From positions 1 through 64,000 of the forward strand of contig JAILKC010000055.1 in the NCBI GenBank assembly GCA_024694055.1: a stretch of 64,000 bases of DNA, given 5' to 3'. The notes beneath the pieces were generated by a model that saw only the letters and a list, made by a program, of their open reading frames with translations, did no database searches and had not been told where the DNA came from. Positions 17,978-28,040 of the stretch are shown here, piece after piece. A program made the translations under genes and the position numbers. Positions within the stretch are counted from its first letter, which is position 1. Each line of letters starts with the position of its first letter. This stretch comes from Lachnospiraceae bacterium. GTDB taxonomy: Bacteria > Bacillota > Clostridia > Lachnospirales > Lachnospiraceae.

Positions 17978-19846
17978 TCATTCAACAGTAACAGATTTAG
18001 CCAAATTCCTGGGCTTGTCAACATCAAGTCCCTTGGCTACACTTAAGTAATAGCCAAGCAACTGAAGAGGGATGACCGCAAGCGATGCTGCAAAATGTTC
18101 ATCAATCTTGGGCACATATACCGCAAAATCCACTGTATCTTCTATCTCATAGTGACCGTATGTGGTAAGTCCCATAAGGAATGCACCTCTGGCCTTACAC
18201 TCTACCATGTTGCTGACAGTCTTCTCATACAGATCATTCTGCGTAAGCACGCCGATCACTAAGATATCATCTTCTATCAGACTGATAGTTCCATGCTTAA
18301 GCTCACCTGCTGCATATGCCTCCGAATGGATGTAAGAGATCTCTTTCATCTTAAGGCTTCCCTCAAGAGATACCGCGTAGTCAAGACCTCTTCCCACAAA
18401 GAACACATCCTTTGCATTGGAGTACTTGGCCGCAAACCACTGAAGTCTCTCTTTATCCGTAAGGATCTTTTCTATCTTCTCCGGTATGGTCTTAATCTCT
18501 TCTATGTATGAAGAATATGTCTCGTCATCTATAAGCTTTCTCACACGACCAAACTGTATGGCAAGCATGTAGCATGCCACAAGCTGTGTACTGTAAGCCT
18601 TTGTAGTAGCCACGGCTATCTCCGGACCTGCCATTGTATACAGTACATGATCCGCTTCGCGCGCAATGGATGAACCCACTACATTGACTATTCCGAGTGT
18701 CATGGCACCAAGCTTACCTGCCTCTCGAAGACCCGCTAACGAGTCTGCAGTCTCTCCGGACTGAGATATCACTATTACAAGATCGTTTTCATTTAAAAGA
18801 GGCTTCCTGTATCTGAATTCTGACGCAAGTTCAACCCTGACCGGAATATGAGCAAGATCCTCAAATACATACTGAGCCGCCATTCCGACATGCCATGCCG
18901 AACCGCATGCAACTATATAGATCTGTCTGATCTTTGCTATCGTCTCCTCGTTAAGGCCTGTCTCAGTAAGATCTATCTTATCTCCATTCATAAGGGATGC
19001 GACCGTATCTTCAACTGCCTTGGGCTGCTCATGTATCTCCTTCATCATGAAGTGCTCATATCCGCCCTTCTCAGCCGCTTCGGCATCCCACTCTATCTCG
19101 ACCTTCTCCTTTTTGATCTCGTCACCATCGAGATTATAGAAATGCACCTCTCCGGCACGAAGACAAGCCATCTCCTGATTGCCGATATAATATACGTTTC
19201 TGGTGTACTTAAGGATAGCCGGTACATCGGATGCAACATAAGTCTCACCATTCTCCACGCCTATGACCATCGGAGAATCTTTTCTCGCAACCCATACCTC
19301 ATCCGGGCGTTCCCTAAACATAAGTGCAAGCGCATAAGAGCCACGTACACGTACCATGGTCTTGGCGATCGCATCTATGGGGCCGATATTATATTTGTTG
19401 TAATAATAATCTACAAGCTTAACAGCCACTTCAGTATCCGTCTGAGAATAGAACTCATACTCATGACGAAGCAGCTTGGCCCTCAACTCCTGATAATTCT
19501 CTATGATACCGTTATGCACGCCGACCACATTGGCTTCTTCAACAGCTATGCCATGATCCGGTCCGCCGCATGATACGTGAGGATGTGCATTGATCTCGGA
19601 AGGTTCTCCGTGAGTCGCCCATCTGGTATGGCCTATGCCGATCTTGCCGGCAAGTGACTTACCGTCATTGGTCTTCTCAGCCAATTCCTTAAGTCTTCCC
19701 TTGGCTTTAACGACTCTTACACGTCCGTCCTCGTCCCTGACAGCCAGTCCCGCAGAGTCATAACCTCTGTATTCGAGCTTGGCAAGTCCATCCAAAAGGA
19801 TAGGTGCCGCCTGCTTATCTCCTATATATCCTACTATTCCACACAT
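17978..19846 (-). CDS. glmS: Glutamine--fructose-6-phosphate aminotransferase (isomerizing)
   Basis: MCGIVGYIGDKQAAPILLDGLAKLEYRGYDSAG..., GIGHTRWATHG, SIS domains, C-terminal DKPRNLAKSVTVE. Confidence 0.98.
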   Translation of the reverse strand: MCGIVGYIGDKQAAPILLDGLAKLEYRGYDSAGLAVRDEDGRVRVVKAKGRLKELAEKTNDGKSLAGKIGIGHTRWATHGEPSEINAHPHVSCGGPDHGIAVEEANVVGVHNGIIENYQELRAKLLRHEYEFYSQTDTEVAVKLVDYYYNKYNIGPIDAIAKTMVRVRGSYALALMFRERPDEVWVARKDSPMVIGVENGETYVASDVPAILKYTRNVYYIGNQEMACLRAGEVHFYNLDGDEIKKEKVEIEWDAEAAEKGGYEHFMMKEIHEQPKAVEDTVASLMNGDKIDLTETGLNEETIAKIRQIYIVACGSAWHVGMAAQYVFEDLAHIPVRVELASEFRYRKPLLNENDLVIVISQSGETADSLAGLREAGKLGAMTLGIVNVVGSSIAREADHVLYTMAGPEIAVATTKAYSTQLVACYMLAIQFGRVRKLIDDETYSSYIEEIKTIPEKIEKILTDKERLQWFAAKYSNAKDVFFVGRGLDYAVSLEGSLKMKEISYIHSEAYAAGELKHGTISLIEDDILVIGVLTQNDLYEKTVSNMVECKARGAFLMGLTTYGHYEIEDTVDFAVYVPKIDEHFAASLAVIPLQLLGYYLSVAKGLDVDKPRNLAKSVTVE

Positions 19847-19878
19847 ATTCTTTCCTCCATCGCCTTTCGGCCCAAGGT

Positions 19879-20793
19879 CTACTCAAAATATCCCGGATTG
19901 GATGAGTGTTTCTTAATATACCCCATCGGGATCCTTTTATGATTCTTACCTATCAGATATCCCGCATATCTGCAGCCCGTAGTCCATATATATCCGGGGA
20001 TATGCAAAATTTCCCCGCCACGGGCCATGGCTTTTATTGTCTTTATCACAAGTTTCTTACCCTCTGCCTCGGACGAGAGCCCTTCAAAGACTTCGGGGTG
20101 TTCTGCCTGAGATAATCCAAGATCGATATTGCGTCTGAACTGTTCCCCGGCTGAGTAATCATGTGAATGGTACACCCTTGCATCTGCGGCATATGCTATA
20201 CTGTATCCCGCCTTTACCGCACCGCAGGCATATATCATATCTTCATTGAATATCGTTTTCTTTATAAAACCGCCCAGCCTATCGTATATATCCCTGCGAT
20301 AAGCGCAGCTTACATTGGAGCAGAAAAAAGCTTTAATGCCAAGCCTTTCTACATCATCCGGTCCCTTTACGCAGGACTTATCGGGGTAGTTAAATTCCCT
20401 TGCCGTACGTTCGGCTATACCGCTGCCCGCCTTGGGAAGCTGCCTGGCATAACTGACCGCTATATCATCTTTAAGCGGTGCCGTCAGATTCTTAACAAAA
20501 TCTTCATCTGCAGGAACCGCATCCTGCGTCATACATATAAAAATATCCGCATCTGAGTGCATGACTCCCGCAGCTCTCGTAGCCCCGTGATCGAACTCTT
20601 CCTTTGCGATATTATAGATCTTAACATTGCCGGCTGGTGAGTAGCTCTCATTTTTTAAAAGATCCGCAAGATAGCGCTCCTCGGTATTCATGATGATGAT
20701 ATGCTCCGGCTTGACAGTCTGTTTGCCAAGCATATCGAGAATATCAAGCAGTTCTCTGTCCGGCTTATATGTAGGTATGATCACATCTGTCAT
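19879..20793 (-). CDS. Glycosyltransferase family 2 (rhamnosyltransferase-like)
   Basis: MTDVIIPTYKPDRELLDILDMLGKQTV..., EEFDHGATRAAGVMHSDADIFICMTQDAVPAD. Confidence 0.85.
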   Translation of the reverse strand: MTDVIIPTYKPDRELLDILDMLGKQTVKPEHIIIMNTEERYLADLLKNESYSPAGNVKIYNIAKEEFDHGATRAAGVMHSDADIFICMTQDAVPADEDFVKNLTAPLKDDIAVSYARQLPKAGSGIAERTAREFNYPDKSCVKGPDDVERLGIKAFFCSNVSCAYRRDIYDRLGGFIKKTIFNEDMIYACGAVKAGYSIAYAADARVYHSHDYSAGEQFRRNIDLGLSQAEHPEVFEGLSSEAEGKKLVIKTIKAMARGGEILHIPGYIWTTGCRYAGYLIGKNHKRIPMGYIKKHSSNPGYFE

Positions 20794-20826
20794 ATTAATC
20801 TTAATTCCCGGCTGCTGCCGATATCA

Positions 20827-22185
20827 TCAGTATCCGGTATCCGAAGAAACCTTATTACTGTAGGTAGTAACCTCCGAAGAAGGTGTGTATGAATAATCGT
20901 CAAAGAGGAACTGCTGGAGCAATACCACGTTCTCCTCGAGATTAGCCGGGATCACGCACGATCCCTTCTGACCTACAGTACCCGTAGCACGGTTGGATTC
21001 GAACGGGAATCCGTCACTGCCTACAATATTGTACTTTCCTACCGAACCCAAAAGTGAGATTATCTCATCCGAATCAAGCGAGGTAGATATGTACTCGCTG
21101 ACACCCTCGTATGCAGCGGCAAGCTCTTTGGGGCTGGCCTGCTTGGCTACATTAAGACACTCACCTATGACATTACGCTGTCTCTCGGCTCTGACAAAGT
21201 CATTGCCGACATATCTGATCCTGCAGTATGCAGTAGCCTGAAGACCGTTTAATCTCTGCACGCCTGAACTCTTGACAGCCGTGTAGTCCTTGCCCTCGGT
21301 AGCATAGAAGTTCTTATCGTCGTCAGATTTACCCACCATACTTATCTGGTAGTTGTTAAGGTGGACTATCTCTTCATCCTTTACATCTATAGTCACTCCG
21401 CCAAGCGCATCCACAATCTTGGCAAGTCCCGTGAATCCTACCGTCACATAATCCGTGATATTGAGGTCAAGGTTCATATTGAGCATGTTGATCGCCTGCT
21501 CCGGACCGCCTTTGGCATAAGCCGCGTTACATTTGTTATATGTATCGTTACCAAGATTAAGATATGTATCTCTGAATACCGAACACAGTTTGACATCGCC
21601 GGTATCCTCGTTGATGGAGGCGATTATGATCGTATCCGATCTGTTGCCTTTGCCAAGCGACTTATCTCTCGCATCGACACCGAACAGAGCGATATTACGA
21701 TAACCCTTAAGAGTCTCATCCTCCATTCTGGCAGCCACCGTATCATTGATGACTATATCATCTTCATTGATCTTGATCTTCTGAATGGATGTACCCTTTT
21801 GTACGAACCATACCACTCCCACAAGTCCCAAAAGTGCGATCAGTTCGACTATGAGGAATACTATACGGCGGCGCTTTTTCTTACGCTTCTTGGCCGCCTC
21901 CGCCGCAGCTCTTCTGGCTTCTTCAGCCGATCTTTTTCTCCTTTGCGGAGCTGCGGATTTTCTTCTGTCACTATAATCATCATAGTCGTCATATCCGTCA
22001 TCATAATCCCTGCGCCGAGACGCAGGTTCTCTACGTCTGTTGGCAGACTCCCTGTACCTCACATCGGATTCCCTACGTCTACTGCCGGCCTCACTTCTTC
22101 CGTCGTCAGACGGTCTCCTTCTGGCAGGTTCTCTGTAGTCATCCTCGTAGTATCTGTCTCTTCTGCCGTCTCTGTTGCTAGCCAT
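20827..22185 (-). CDS. LytR-CpsA-Psr (LCP) family cell wall glycan transferase with long charged cytoplasmic tail
   Basis: NIALFGVDARDKSLGKGNRSDTIIIASINEDTGDVKLCSVFRDTYLNL, YVTVGFTGLAKIVDALGGVTIDV; N-terminal ~108 residues RRRE/DYDD-rich then TM. Confidence 0.92.
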   Translation of the reverse strand: MASNRDGRRDRYYEDDYREPARRRPSDDGRSEAGSRRRESDVRYRESANRRREPASRRRDYDDGYDDYDDYSDRRKSAAPQRRKRSAEEARRAAAEAAKKRKKKRRRIVFLIVELIALLGLVGVVWFVQKGTSIQKIKINEDDIVINDTVAARMEDETLKGYRNIALFGVDARDKSLGKGNRSDTIIIASINEDTGDVKLCSVFRDTYLNLGNDTYNKCNAAYAKGGPEQAINMLNMNLDLNITDYVTVGFTGLAKIVDALGGVTIDVKDEEIVHLNNYQISMVGKSDDDKNFYATEGKDYTAVKSSGVQRLNGLQATAYCRIRYVGNDFVRAERQRNVIGECLNVAKQASPKELAAAYEGVSEYISTSLDSDEIISLLGSVGKYNIVGSDGFPFESNRATGTVGQKGSCVIPANLEENVVLLQQFLFDDYSYTPSSEVTTYSNKVSSDTGY

Positions 22186-22232
22186 TAAATATACTTCTCC
22201 CCTTCCGTAAATATGTTATGATCTTTCAATCC

Positions 22233-23636
22233 TTAATACGCATTCTCATTGATAAAGCCTCTGAATATAGTAAGGAACATTATCTTAAGATCAAATAGCA
22301 TTGACCAGTTCTCTATATAATATATGTCATAGTCTATTCTCTTATATATGGACGTATCCCCTCGAAATCCATTGATCTGCGCCCATCCCGTAAGACCGGG
22401 TCTTACCTGGTGCTTGATCATATATCTCGGGATCTCTTCCTTAAACTTCTCAACAAACAGAGGCCTCTCAGGTCTGGGACCCACAAGGCTCATGTCTCCC
22501 TTAAGGATATTGAAAAGCTGCGGAAGCTCATCAATACTTGTCTTTCTGAAAAATCTGCCCACTTTGGTTACTCGCGGATCGTTCTTTGTCGTCCAGGCCT
22601 GAACTTCTTTTGTAGTATCCTGTACATACATGGTCCTGAACTTGTACATATTAAACGTCTTATTATGTAAACCGACACGCTCCTGCTTATATATCACAGG
22701 CCCTTCGCTCGTAAGCTTGATGATCACAGCCACAATAAGAAGCAACGGTGAAAGCACGATAAGCCCCACAAGCGAACAGATGATGTCCGTAAGTCTCTTG
22801 ACCACCGCATTAAACGTATTGGAAAGCGGTATATATCTTATATTGATAACGGGCAGACCGTTAAGATCCTCCGTATATGGTCTGTTGGGAATTAAGCTGT
22901 TGTAATCGGGGATAAACTTGGTGTGAACTCCCGATTTCTCACACATGCCCACAAGTTCCTCAAGTCTGTCATAGTCTGAGAGTGAAAGCGTAACGGCTAT
23001 CTCGTCAAGCTGACTTACCGGAAGGATCATGCTCAAGTTGTCTATGCATCCGATGACTTTCACACCTTTATACATAGTGCCGCGAGGGACCTTATCATCC
23101 AATATGCCGCGTACCACATAACCCCACTGAGGATTAGCCTTGATACGGCTGATATATTCCTCTGCCGCGCGTGAATAACCAATTAACAGAACATGCTTGA
23201 TATTATATCCGCTTCTTCTGATCTTGCTTAGGATCCATCTGATGATCAGACGTTCCAAGATCATGAGCATCGCACAGACTATGGAATATATAGCGATGAG
23301 TCCACGGGAAAAATCACTGATCTTAAATACTGCGATACATACAAGAAACACAACTGCGCCTGCAAGGTTGGACCCGAAGACCTGAGTGATCTCAGTCTCG
23401 ATACGCCTGGTCCTCTTGGCAGTATACATCTTGTTCAGATAATACATTGCCAGATATCCCGGCACCAGGAAATAGAGCGCAGAAAAATAAAACTGCATGG
23501 TATATGCGCCCGCACCCGAATCTGCAAATGGGCCTTCAAACTTAAGCCACCATGACAGCAGATAGGAACCGGCGATAATGATCGCATCCAGTAAGACCTG
23601 CAACCTGTTAAAATACTTTTGATTATCCCTTATCAT
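22233..23636 (-). CDS. Undecaprenyl-phosphate sugar phosphotransferase (priming transferase, WcaJ/WbaP type)
   Basis: N-terminal TMs, C-terminal KRLTDIICSLVGLIVLSPLLLIVAVIIKLTSEGPVIYKQERVG...FRTMYV...DELPQLFNILKGDMSLVGPRPERP. Confidence 0.93.
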   Translation of the reverse strand: MIRDNQKYFNRLQVLLDAIIIAGSYLLSWWLKFEGPFADSGAGAYTMQFYFSALYFLVPGYLAMYYLNKMYTAKRTRRIETEITQVFGSNLAGAVVFLVCIAVFKISDFSRGLIAIYSIVCAMLMILERLIIRWILSKIRRSGYNIKHVLLIGYSRAAEEYISRIKANPQWGYVVRGILDDKVPRGTMYKGVKVIGCIDNLSMILPVSQLDEIAVTLSLSDYDRLEELVGMCEKSGVHTKFIPDYNSLIPNRPYTEDLNGLPVINIRYIPLSNTFNAVVKRLTDIICSLVGLIVLSPLLLIVAVIIKLTSEGPVIYKQERVGLHNKTFNMYKFRTMYVQDTTKEVQAWTTKNDPRVTKVGRFFRKTSIDELPQLFNILKGDMSLVGPRPERPLFVEKFKEEIPRYMIKHQVRPGLTGWAQINGFRGDTSIYKRIDYDIYYIENWSMLFDLKIMFLTIFRGFINENAY

Positions 23637-23700
23637 TTCAACATTCTCGTGTCACTTCCAAACCCATTATCTGGGTCTGAGAAAACATGAAGACACTATC

Positions 23701-23717
23701 TATAGTATTTTACTATA
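23701..23717. promoter_or_regulatory. Palindrome TATAGTA-ttt-TACTATA upstream of priming transferase
   Basis: 7-bp perfect arms in the 100-bp intergenic gap; overlaps a minus-strand TTGCGG-N18-TATAGA promoter-like pair. Confidence 0.4.
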
Positions 23718-23736
23718 ATATGCCGCAAAGAGCAAC

Positions 23737-24714
23737 CTACGCAAAAAACCTTATGATATTGGCCCATAATTCCAGCTGTATCTTAATATAAGAAGGCAGA
23801 TTTTTAAAGGAAAAGCGTACTTTCTTGACCCTTCCGATCCTGCTGTATCCAAGCTTAAGCCCCCTAAAGAGTCCTTTTAGATATTTAAAGCCAAATCCCT
23901 TCTTGGTAAAAAACAGGAATTTAAGGAAAAAACCCGCCATAAGAAACGGAAGATTTATAAGCTGTTGCAAAAGCGGCATGTTCTTGCATATTATGTATAT
24001 ATTGTTTCTGCTGCTAAAATTTAACTTAAACTCATTGTATCTCGACCCGGAAAATCCGCTTCCGGCGTGCAGGCAGACCGCCGACGGCTCATACATATTG
24101 ATATAGCCTTTTATCCTTGCTCTGTATCCCACATCCACATCTTCAAGATATGCGAAGTGTTCTTCGTCAAAAAGTCCGATATCTATAAGGACATCCCGTC
24201 TGTATATTGATGCACCCCCGCAGGCAGAGAATATTTCTCTTGGCTTATTGTAGTCAGAAGCTTTTTTATCCGTGCCGCAGGCAAATGCCCACCCCAACGC
24301 ACAGTAATAATCCCCGGCTCCATCTATCTTATCCGGATCATCCATTCTGACCATTTTGGCACTTACGCTGAATATCTTTTCATCTGCTTCTATCGCGCGC
24401 TGCAGCGCCGCAACGAAATCGGGTTCCACACGTGTGTCATTATTAAGAAGTAAGCAATAATCCGTCTCAGAGGCTTTGATACCCCGGTTGACAGCTGCCG
24501 CAAAGCCCGTGTTTTTCTCTGAAGTAAGCAGCCTCACCCACTGATACTCATTTCTTAAAAGTTCAATACTTCCGTCAGTCGATCCGTCATCCGACACAAC
24601 AACCTTAAAATCCTGAGGTTGACATAACTTAAGGCTGTCTAAACAGTCCTTTAAATACTTCATTCCGTTGTAATTGGGTATCACCACCGTAGTCTTTGCC
24701 ATGTTCATCCTCAT
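23737..24714 (-). CDS. Glycosyltransferase family 2
   Basis: TTVVIPNYNGMKYLKDCLDSL, VVSDDGSTDGS, LLLNNDTRVEPDFV, GGASIYRRDVLIDIGLFDEEHFAYLEDVDVGYRARIKGY. Track start MRMNMAK; true start may be the internal Met. Confidence 0.9.
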   Translation of the reverse strand: MRMNMAKTTVVIPNYNGMKYLKDCLDSLKLCQPQDFKVVVSDDGSTDGSIELLRNEYQWVRLLTSEKNTGFAAAVNRGIKASETDYCLLLNNDTRVEPDFVAALQRAIEADEKIFSVSAKMVRMDDPDKIDGAGDYYCALGWAFACGTDKKASDYNKPREIFSACGGASIYRRDVLIDIGLFDEEHFAYLEDVDVGYRARIKGYINMYEPSAVCLHAGSGFSGSRYNEFKLNFSSRNNIYIICKNMPLLQQLINLPFLMAGFFLKFLFFTKKGFGFKYLKGLFRGLKLGYSRIGRVKKVRFSFKNLPSYIKIQLELWANIIRFFA

Positions 24715-24718
24715 TACA

Positions 24719-26206
24719 CTATATTTCTGTATTCATCCCGGGATCATACAGACAGAGATATCCGTCCATTCCTATCTCCCTGCAGATTCCGAGACTTACA
24801 TCCAGATACTCATAATCCTCATAATCAAGGCTAATCAGATATGAGGTCATATCCACGAAAGGCATGTCATATTCGCCGTTACTTACCTCATCTTCAAGTT
24901 TAAGTATCCTTCCTCTGTCAAAAAGGCTTAAGTATCTGTCATCCTTGGCATATTTAATGAGCAGATATGCAAGTTCCGTGCGAATGACCATATTCCTGAT
25001 ATCCAGCGTAGGGAAAGTCTGCTTAAGCACCGCTCTGTGTATATAGCCCGACAGATGTATGTTCATTCCGTCAAAGGGACAGGTCTTGGTCTGATCCATG
25101 GGACCGCCGACATGACGTCCTTTTTTTATCACCGTTCCGCCTATGGCACCTATGTCAAAGCGGTTTAAAAATGTATTATAAGCTATACGCCCCCTTACCG
25201 TGGAGGTTAAGATATTTTTCTTTTTTAGTTTCTCGCCGTTATCAGACGTATAAGTCATACCGTCACGATATATCACATTAAAGAATCCTTTGTGATCGGT
25301 ATACTCCACCACGGCCGACAATCCTTTTTTTAAAAGATAGTCCTCGATCGCCCGCTTGCCGGCTTCATAGGCATAATCTTTACTGGCAGGATTGGACGCG
25401 GTCGAAGCTTCGTGACATCTCCAGTGATAGAGGACTTTAGCTATATGTCCGTATTCAACGCGCTTATGGGCCGCCATCTCGCATGTGGCGGCATAGGCTC
25501 TTAATACAAGGTCATGATCCTGTGCTCCGTCATATTCCTTGCGCAGTTTAAGTTCCTTCATAAGCCTCGCATTCATTACGAGGAAATGACAGATATAATT
25601 ATTGGACAGCAAAAGATCGAGATTAAAGTCCGGTTTAAAGTTGGGTTCAAAGAAACGCCTGCACTCCGCATCGCATTTATCCTCATCAGAATAGATAAAG
25701 GCATAGTTGACACCGTTTTTACGGCCGTTTTCAATGAGTGTTACATATTCATAAAAAGCGTTGGGAGTGATCACGTCATCATGATCGAGCAATCCGATGT
25801 ATTCCCCGATAGCTACACGGATACCGGCGTTGGTATTGACTGAGATGCCCTCATTTTTCTCAAGATGCATGTATTTTATCCGGTAATCGTCATATGAAGA
25901 TGTCACCGTCTTAACCGCATCAGATGTCGATGCATCCGCAATTATCAGCTCATAATATGAATAGGTCTGCGAAAGGACTGATTCTATGCAGGCTCTAAGA
26001 TAAGTCTCATTTGTCTCATATGTCGGCACCACGATACTTATAGTGACCGGATTGGAAAATACGCGCCTGCGCTGCTTGCCAAGTTCCTCTTCCGTAGGCG
26101 GAACGAAGCTGTAATCGCGTTTTTCCACTACTTTATCAACGATCGCGTAGAAAGTCTTCTTTATTCCGTTTCTGTTAATATAATCTCTGACTCTTGCTAT
26201 ATTCAC
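24719..26206 (-). CDS. Glycosyltransferase family 2 with degenerate second GT domain
   Basis: ISIVVPTYETNETYLRACIESVLSQTYSYYELIIADAS, LLDHDDVITPNAFYEYV; C-terminal IGAIGGTVIKKGRHVGGP resembles only the back half of a second GT-A domain. Confidence 0.85.
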   Translation of the reverse strand: MNIARVRDYINRNGIKKTFYAIVDKVVEKRDYSFVPPTEEELGKQRRRVFSNPVTISIVVPTYETNETYLRACIESVLSQTYSYYELIIADASTSDAVKTVTSSYDDYRIKYMHLEKNEGISVNTNAGIRVAIGEYIGLLDHDDVITPNAFYEYVTLIENGRKNGVNYAFIYSDEDKCDAECRRFFEPNFKPDFNLDLLLSNNYICHFLVMNARLMKELKLRKEYDGAQDHDLVLRAYAATCEMAAHKRVEYGHIAKVLYHWRCHEASTASNPASKDYAYEAGKRAIEDYLLKKGLSAVVEYTDHKGFFNVIYRDGMTYTSDNGEKLKKKNILTSTVRGRIAYNTFLNRFDIGAIGGTVIKKGRHVGGPMDQTKTCPFDGMNIHLSGYIHRAVLKQTFPTLDIRNMVIRTELAYLLIKYAKDDRYLSLFDRGRILKLEDEVSNGEYDMPFVDMTSYLISLDYEDYEYLDVSLGICREIGMDGYLCLYDPGMNTEI

Positions 26207-26231
26207 ATTGATCCCTTTGCTCTTATGCTAC

Positions 26232-26263
26232 AAAAGCCCTGCTGCCACACGGGCAGAGGGCTT
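26232..26263 (-). terminator. Terminator-like hairpin downstream of phosphosugar mutase
   Basis: Minus strand AAGCCCTCTGCC-CGTGT-GGCAGCAGGGCTTTTG. Confidence 0.55.
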
Positions 26264-26283
26264 GCAGTTACAAAAAATAAGGT

Positions 26284-28005
26284 CTAGATATATGACTTAA
26301 GTGCCTCGGTGAGCTTCTGATTCTTAAGAGCTGCATCCTCAATATTATCGCCCTTAACACCCATATAGAACTTGATCTTGGGCTCGGTTCCCGAAGGACG
26401 TGCGCAACACCACGAATCATTATCAAGATCAAAATACAGTACATTTGACTTTGGAAGCCCGGTGGAGCTTACAGCCCCTGTCTGCAGATCGGTGATGACA
26501 TCTTTTTCATAATCTCTGAACTTAAGTACCTTAAGGTCTCCAAAATTCTTGGGTGGATTCTTACGCAGATTCTCCATTATCTCGCTAATCTTCTGCGAAC
26601 CCTCTATACCCTTAAGGGTGATCGTATACAGATCCTCCTTGTAGTAGCCGTATTCTGCATACATCTCAAGCATCTGGTCCCATACGGTCTTGCCGTTTGC
26701 CTTGCACCATGCAGCCACTTCGCACAGACACATAACTGCAACTATCGCATCCTTATCTCTTGCATGCGTACCGGCAAGACATCCGTACGACTCTTCAAGT
26801 CCGAAGACGTAATTGTTGCTTCCACTGCGCTCAAACTTCTTGATCTCATTGCCGATGTACTTAAATCCCGTGAGTACTTCAAAAAGCTTCACATCATACT
26901 TGGCAGCGATCGGATCGGCCATATTGGTGGTAACTATAGTCTTGACAAGAGCGGGGTTGACAGGCATTGTACCCGTAGCTCTGCGCTCTCTTAATATATA
27001 TTCTGCTATGAGCATGCCGGACATATTGCCTGTGAAAGGTATATATTCTCCGCTCTTTGTATCAAGTGCATATATTCCGAGTCTGTCGGCATCGGGATCT
27101 GTAGCGAGCACGATGTCCGCATTTTTTTCTTTTGCAAGCTTAAGTGCAAGGGTAAATGCCTTGGGATCCTCAGGATTGGGATATTCAAGCGTGGTAAAAT
27201 CCGGATCGGGAAGTTCCTGCTCAGGCACTACATACACATTCTTAAATCCGAGTTCTGATAATATACGACGAACCGGCTTATTGCCCGTACCATGGAAAGG
27301 CGTATATACGATCTTTATATCCTCTGCAACCTTGGCTATGACATCGGGATGAACGATCTGTTTCTTGAGCTCGACCATGTATTTATCATCGATCTCCTTG
27401 CCGATCACCTGGTACAGTCCCTTGCTCATGGCCTCATCCTTGGGCATGGTCTTCACTGTATGGTAGTCGGTGACCTTATTGACCTCAGCTATGATCTCTC
27501 CATCCATGGGAGTGGATACCTGTGCACCGTCCTCCCAATATACCTTATATCCGTTGTATTCCGGAGGATTGTGGCTGGCCGTTACCACTATTCCCGATAT
27601 GCATCCCAAAGTACGAAGCGCAAAACTAAGCTCAGGTGTAGGGCGAAGCTCATCAAAAACATAGGCCTTTATTCCGTTGGCTGCCAGACAAAGCGCCGCC
27701 TCGTCAGCGAACTCAGGGCTCATGCGTCTTGAATCATATGCGATCGCAACTCCCTTGTTCTGACCGTTTTTTGAGATGATATAATTGGCCAGTCCCTGCG
27801 TAGCCTTACGAACCGTGTATATATTCATCCTGTTGGTACCTGCACCGATCACACCTCTTAGTCCGCCGGTACCGAATTCGAGTTCCTTATAGAATCTCTC
27901 TTCTATCTCCTTCTCATCACCTGAAATAGACTTAAGCTCTTCTTTGGTAGCCTCGTCAAAATAGTCATCAGTAAGCCAGAAATTGTACTCTTCCTTGTAG
28001 TTCAT
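26284..28005 (-). CDS. Phospho-sugar mutase (phosphoglucomutase/phosphomannomutase)
   Basis: GTGGLRGVIGAGTNRMNIYTVRKATQGLANYI, GIVVTASHNPPEYNGYKVYW, LATDPDADRLGIY, RPSGTEPKIKFY. Confidence 0.95.
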   Translation of the reverse strand: MNYKEEYNFWLTDDYFDEATKEELKSISGDEKEIEERFYKELEFGTGGLRGVIGAGTNRMNIYTVRKATQGLANYIISKNGQNKGVAIAYDSRRMSPEFADEAALCLAANGIKAYVFDELRPTPELSFALRTLGCISGIVVTASHNPPEYNGYKVYWEDGAQVSTPMDGEIIAEVNKVTDYHTVKTMPKDEAMSKGLYQVIGKEIDDKYMVELKKQIVHPDVIAKVAEDIKIVYTPFHGTGNKPVRRILSELGFKNVYVVPEQELPDPDFTTLEYPNPEDPKAFTLALKLAKEKNADIVLATDPDADRLGIYALDTKSGEYIPFTGNMSGMLIAEYILRERRATGTMPVNPALVKTIVTTNMADPIAAKYDVKLFEVLTGFKYIGNEIKKFERSGSNNYVFGLEESYGCLAGTHARDKDAIVAVMCLCEVAAWCKANGKTVWDQMLEMYAEYGYYKEDLYTITLKGIEGSQKISEIMENLRKNPPKNFGDLKVLKFRDYEKDVITDLQTGAVSSTGLPKSNVLYFDLDNDSWCCARPSGTEPKIKFYMGVKGDNIEDAALKNQKLTEALKSYI

Positions 28006-28040
28006 AATGATCCTCCTGAAAATGTGCGTTCTGCTCTATT

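Noticed and set aside
21361-22188. 275-aa plus-strand ORF and 18848-19573 (241 aa)
   Set aside because: Antisense to the LCP gene and to glmS respectively; no family motifs.
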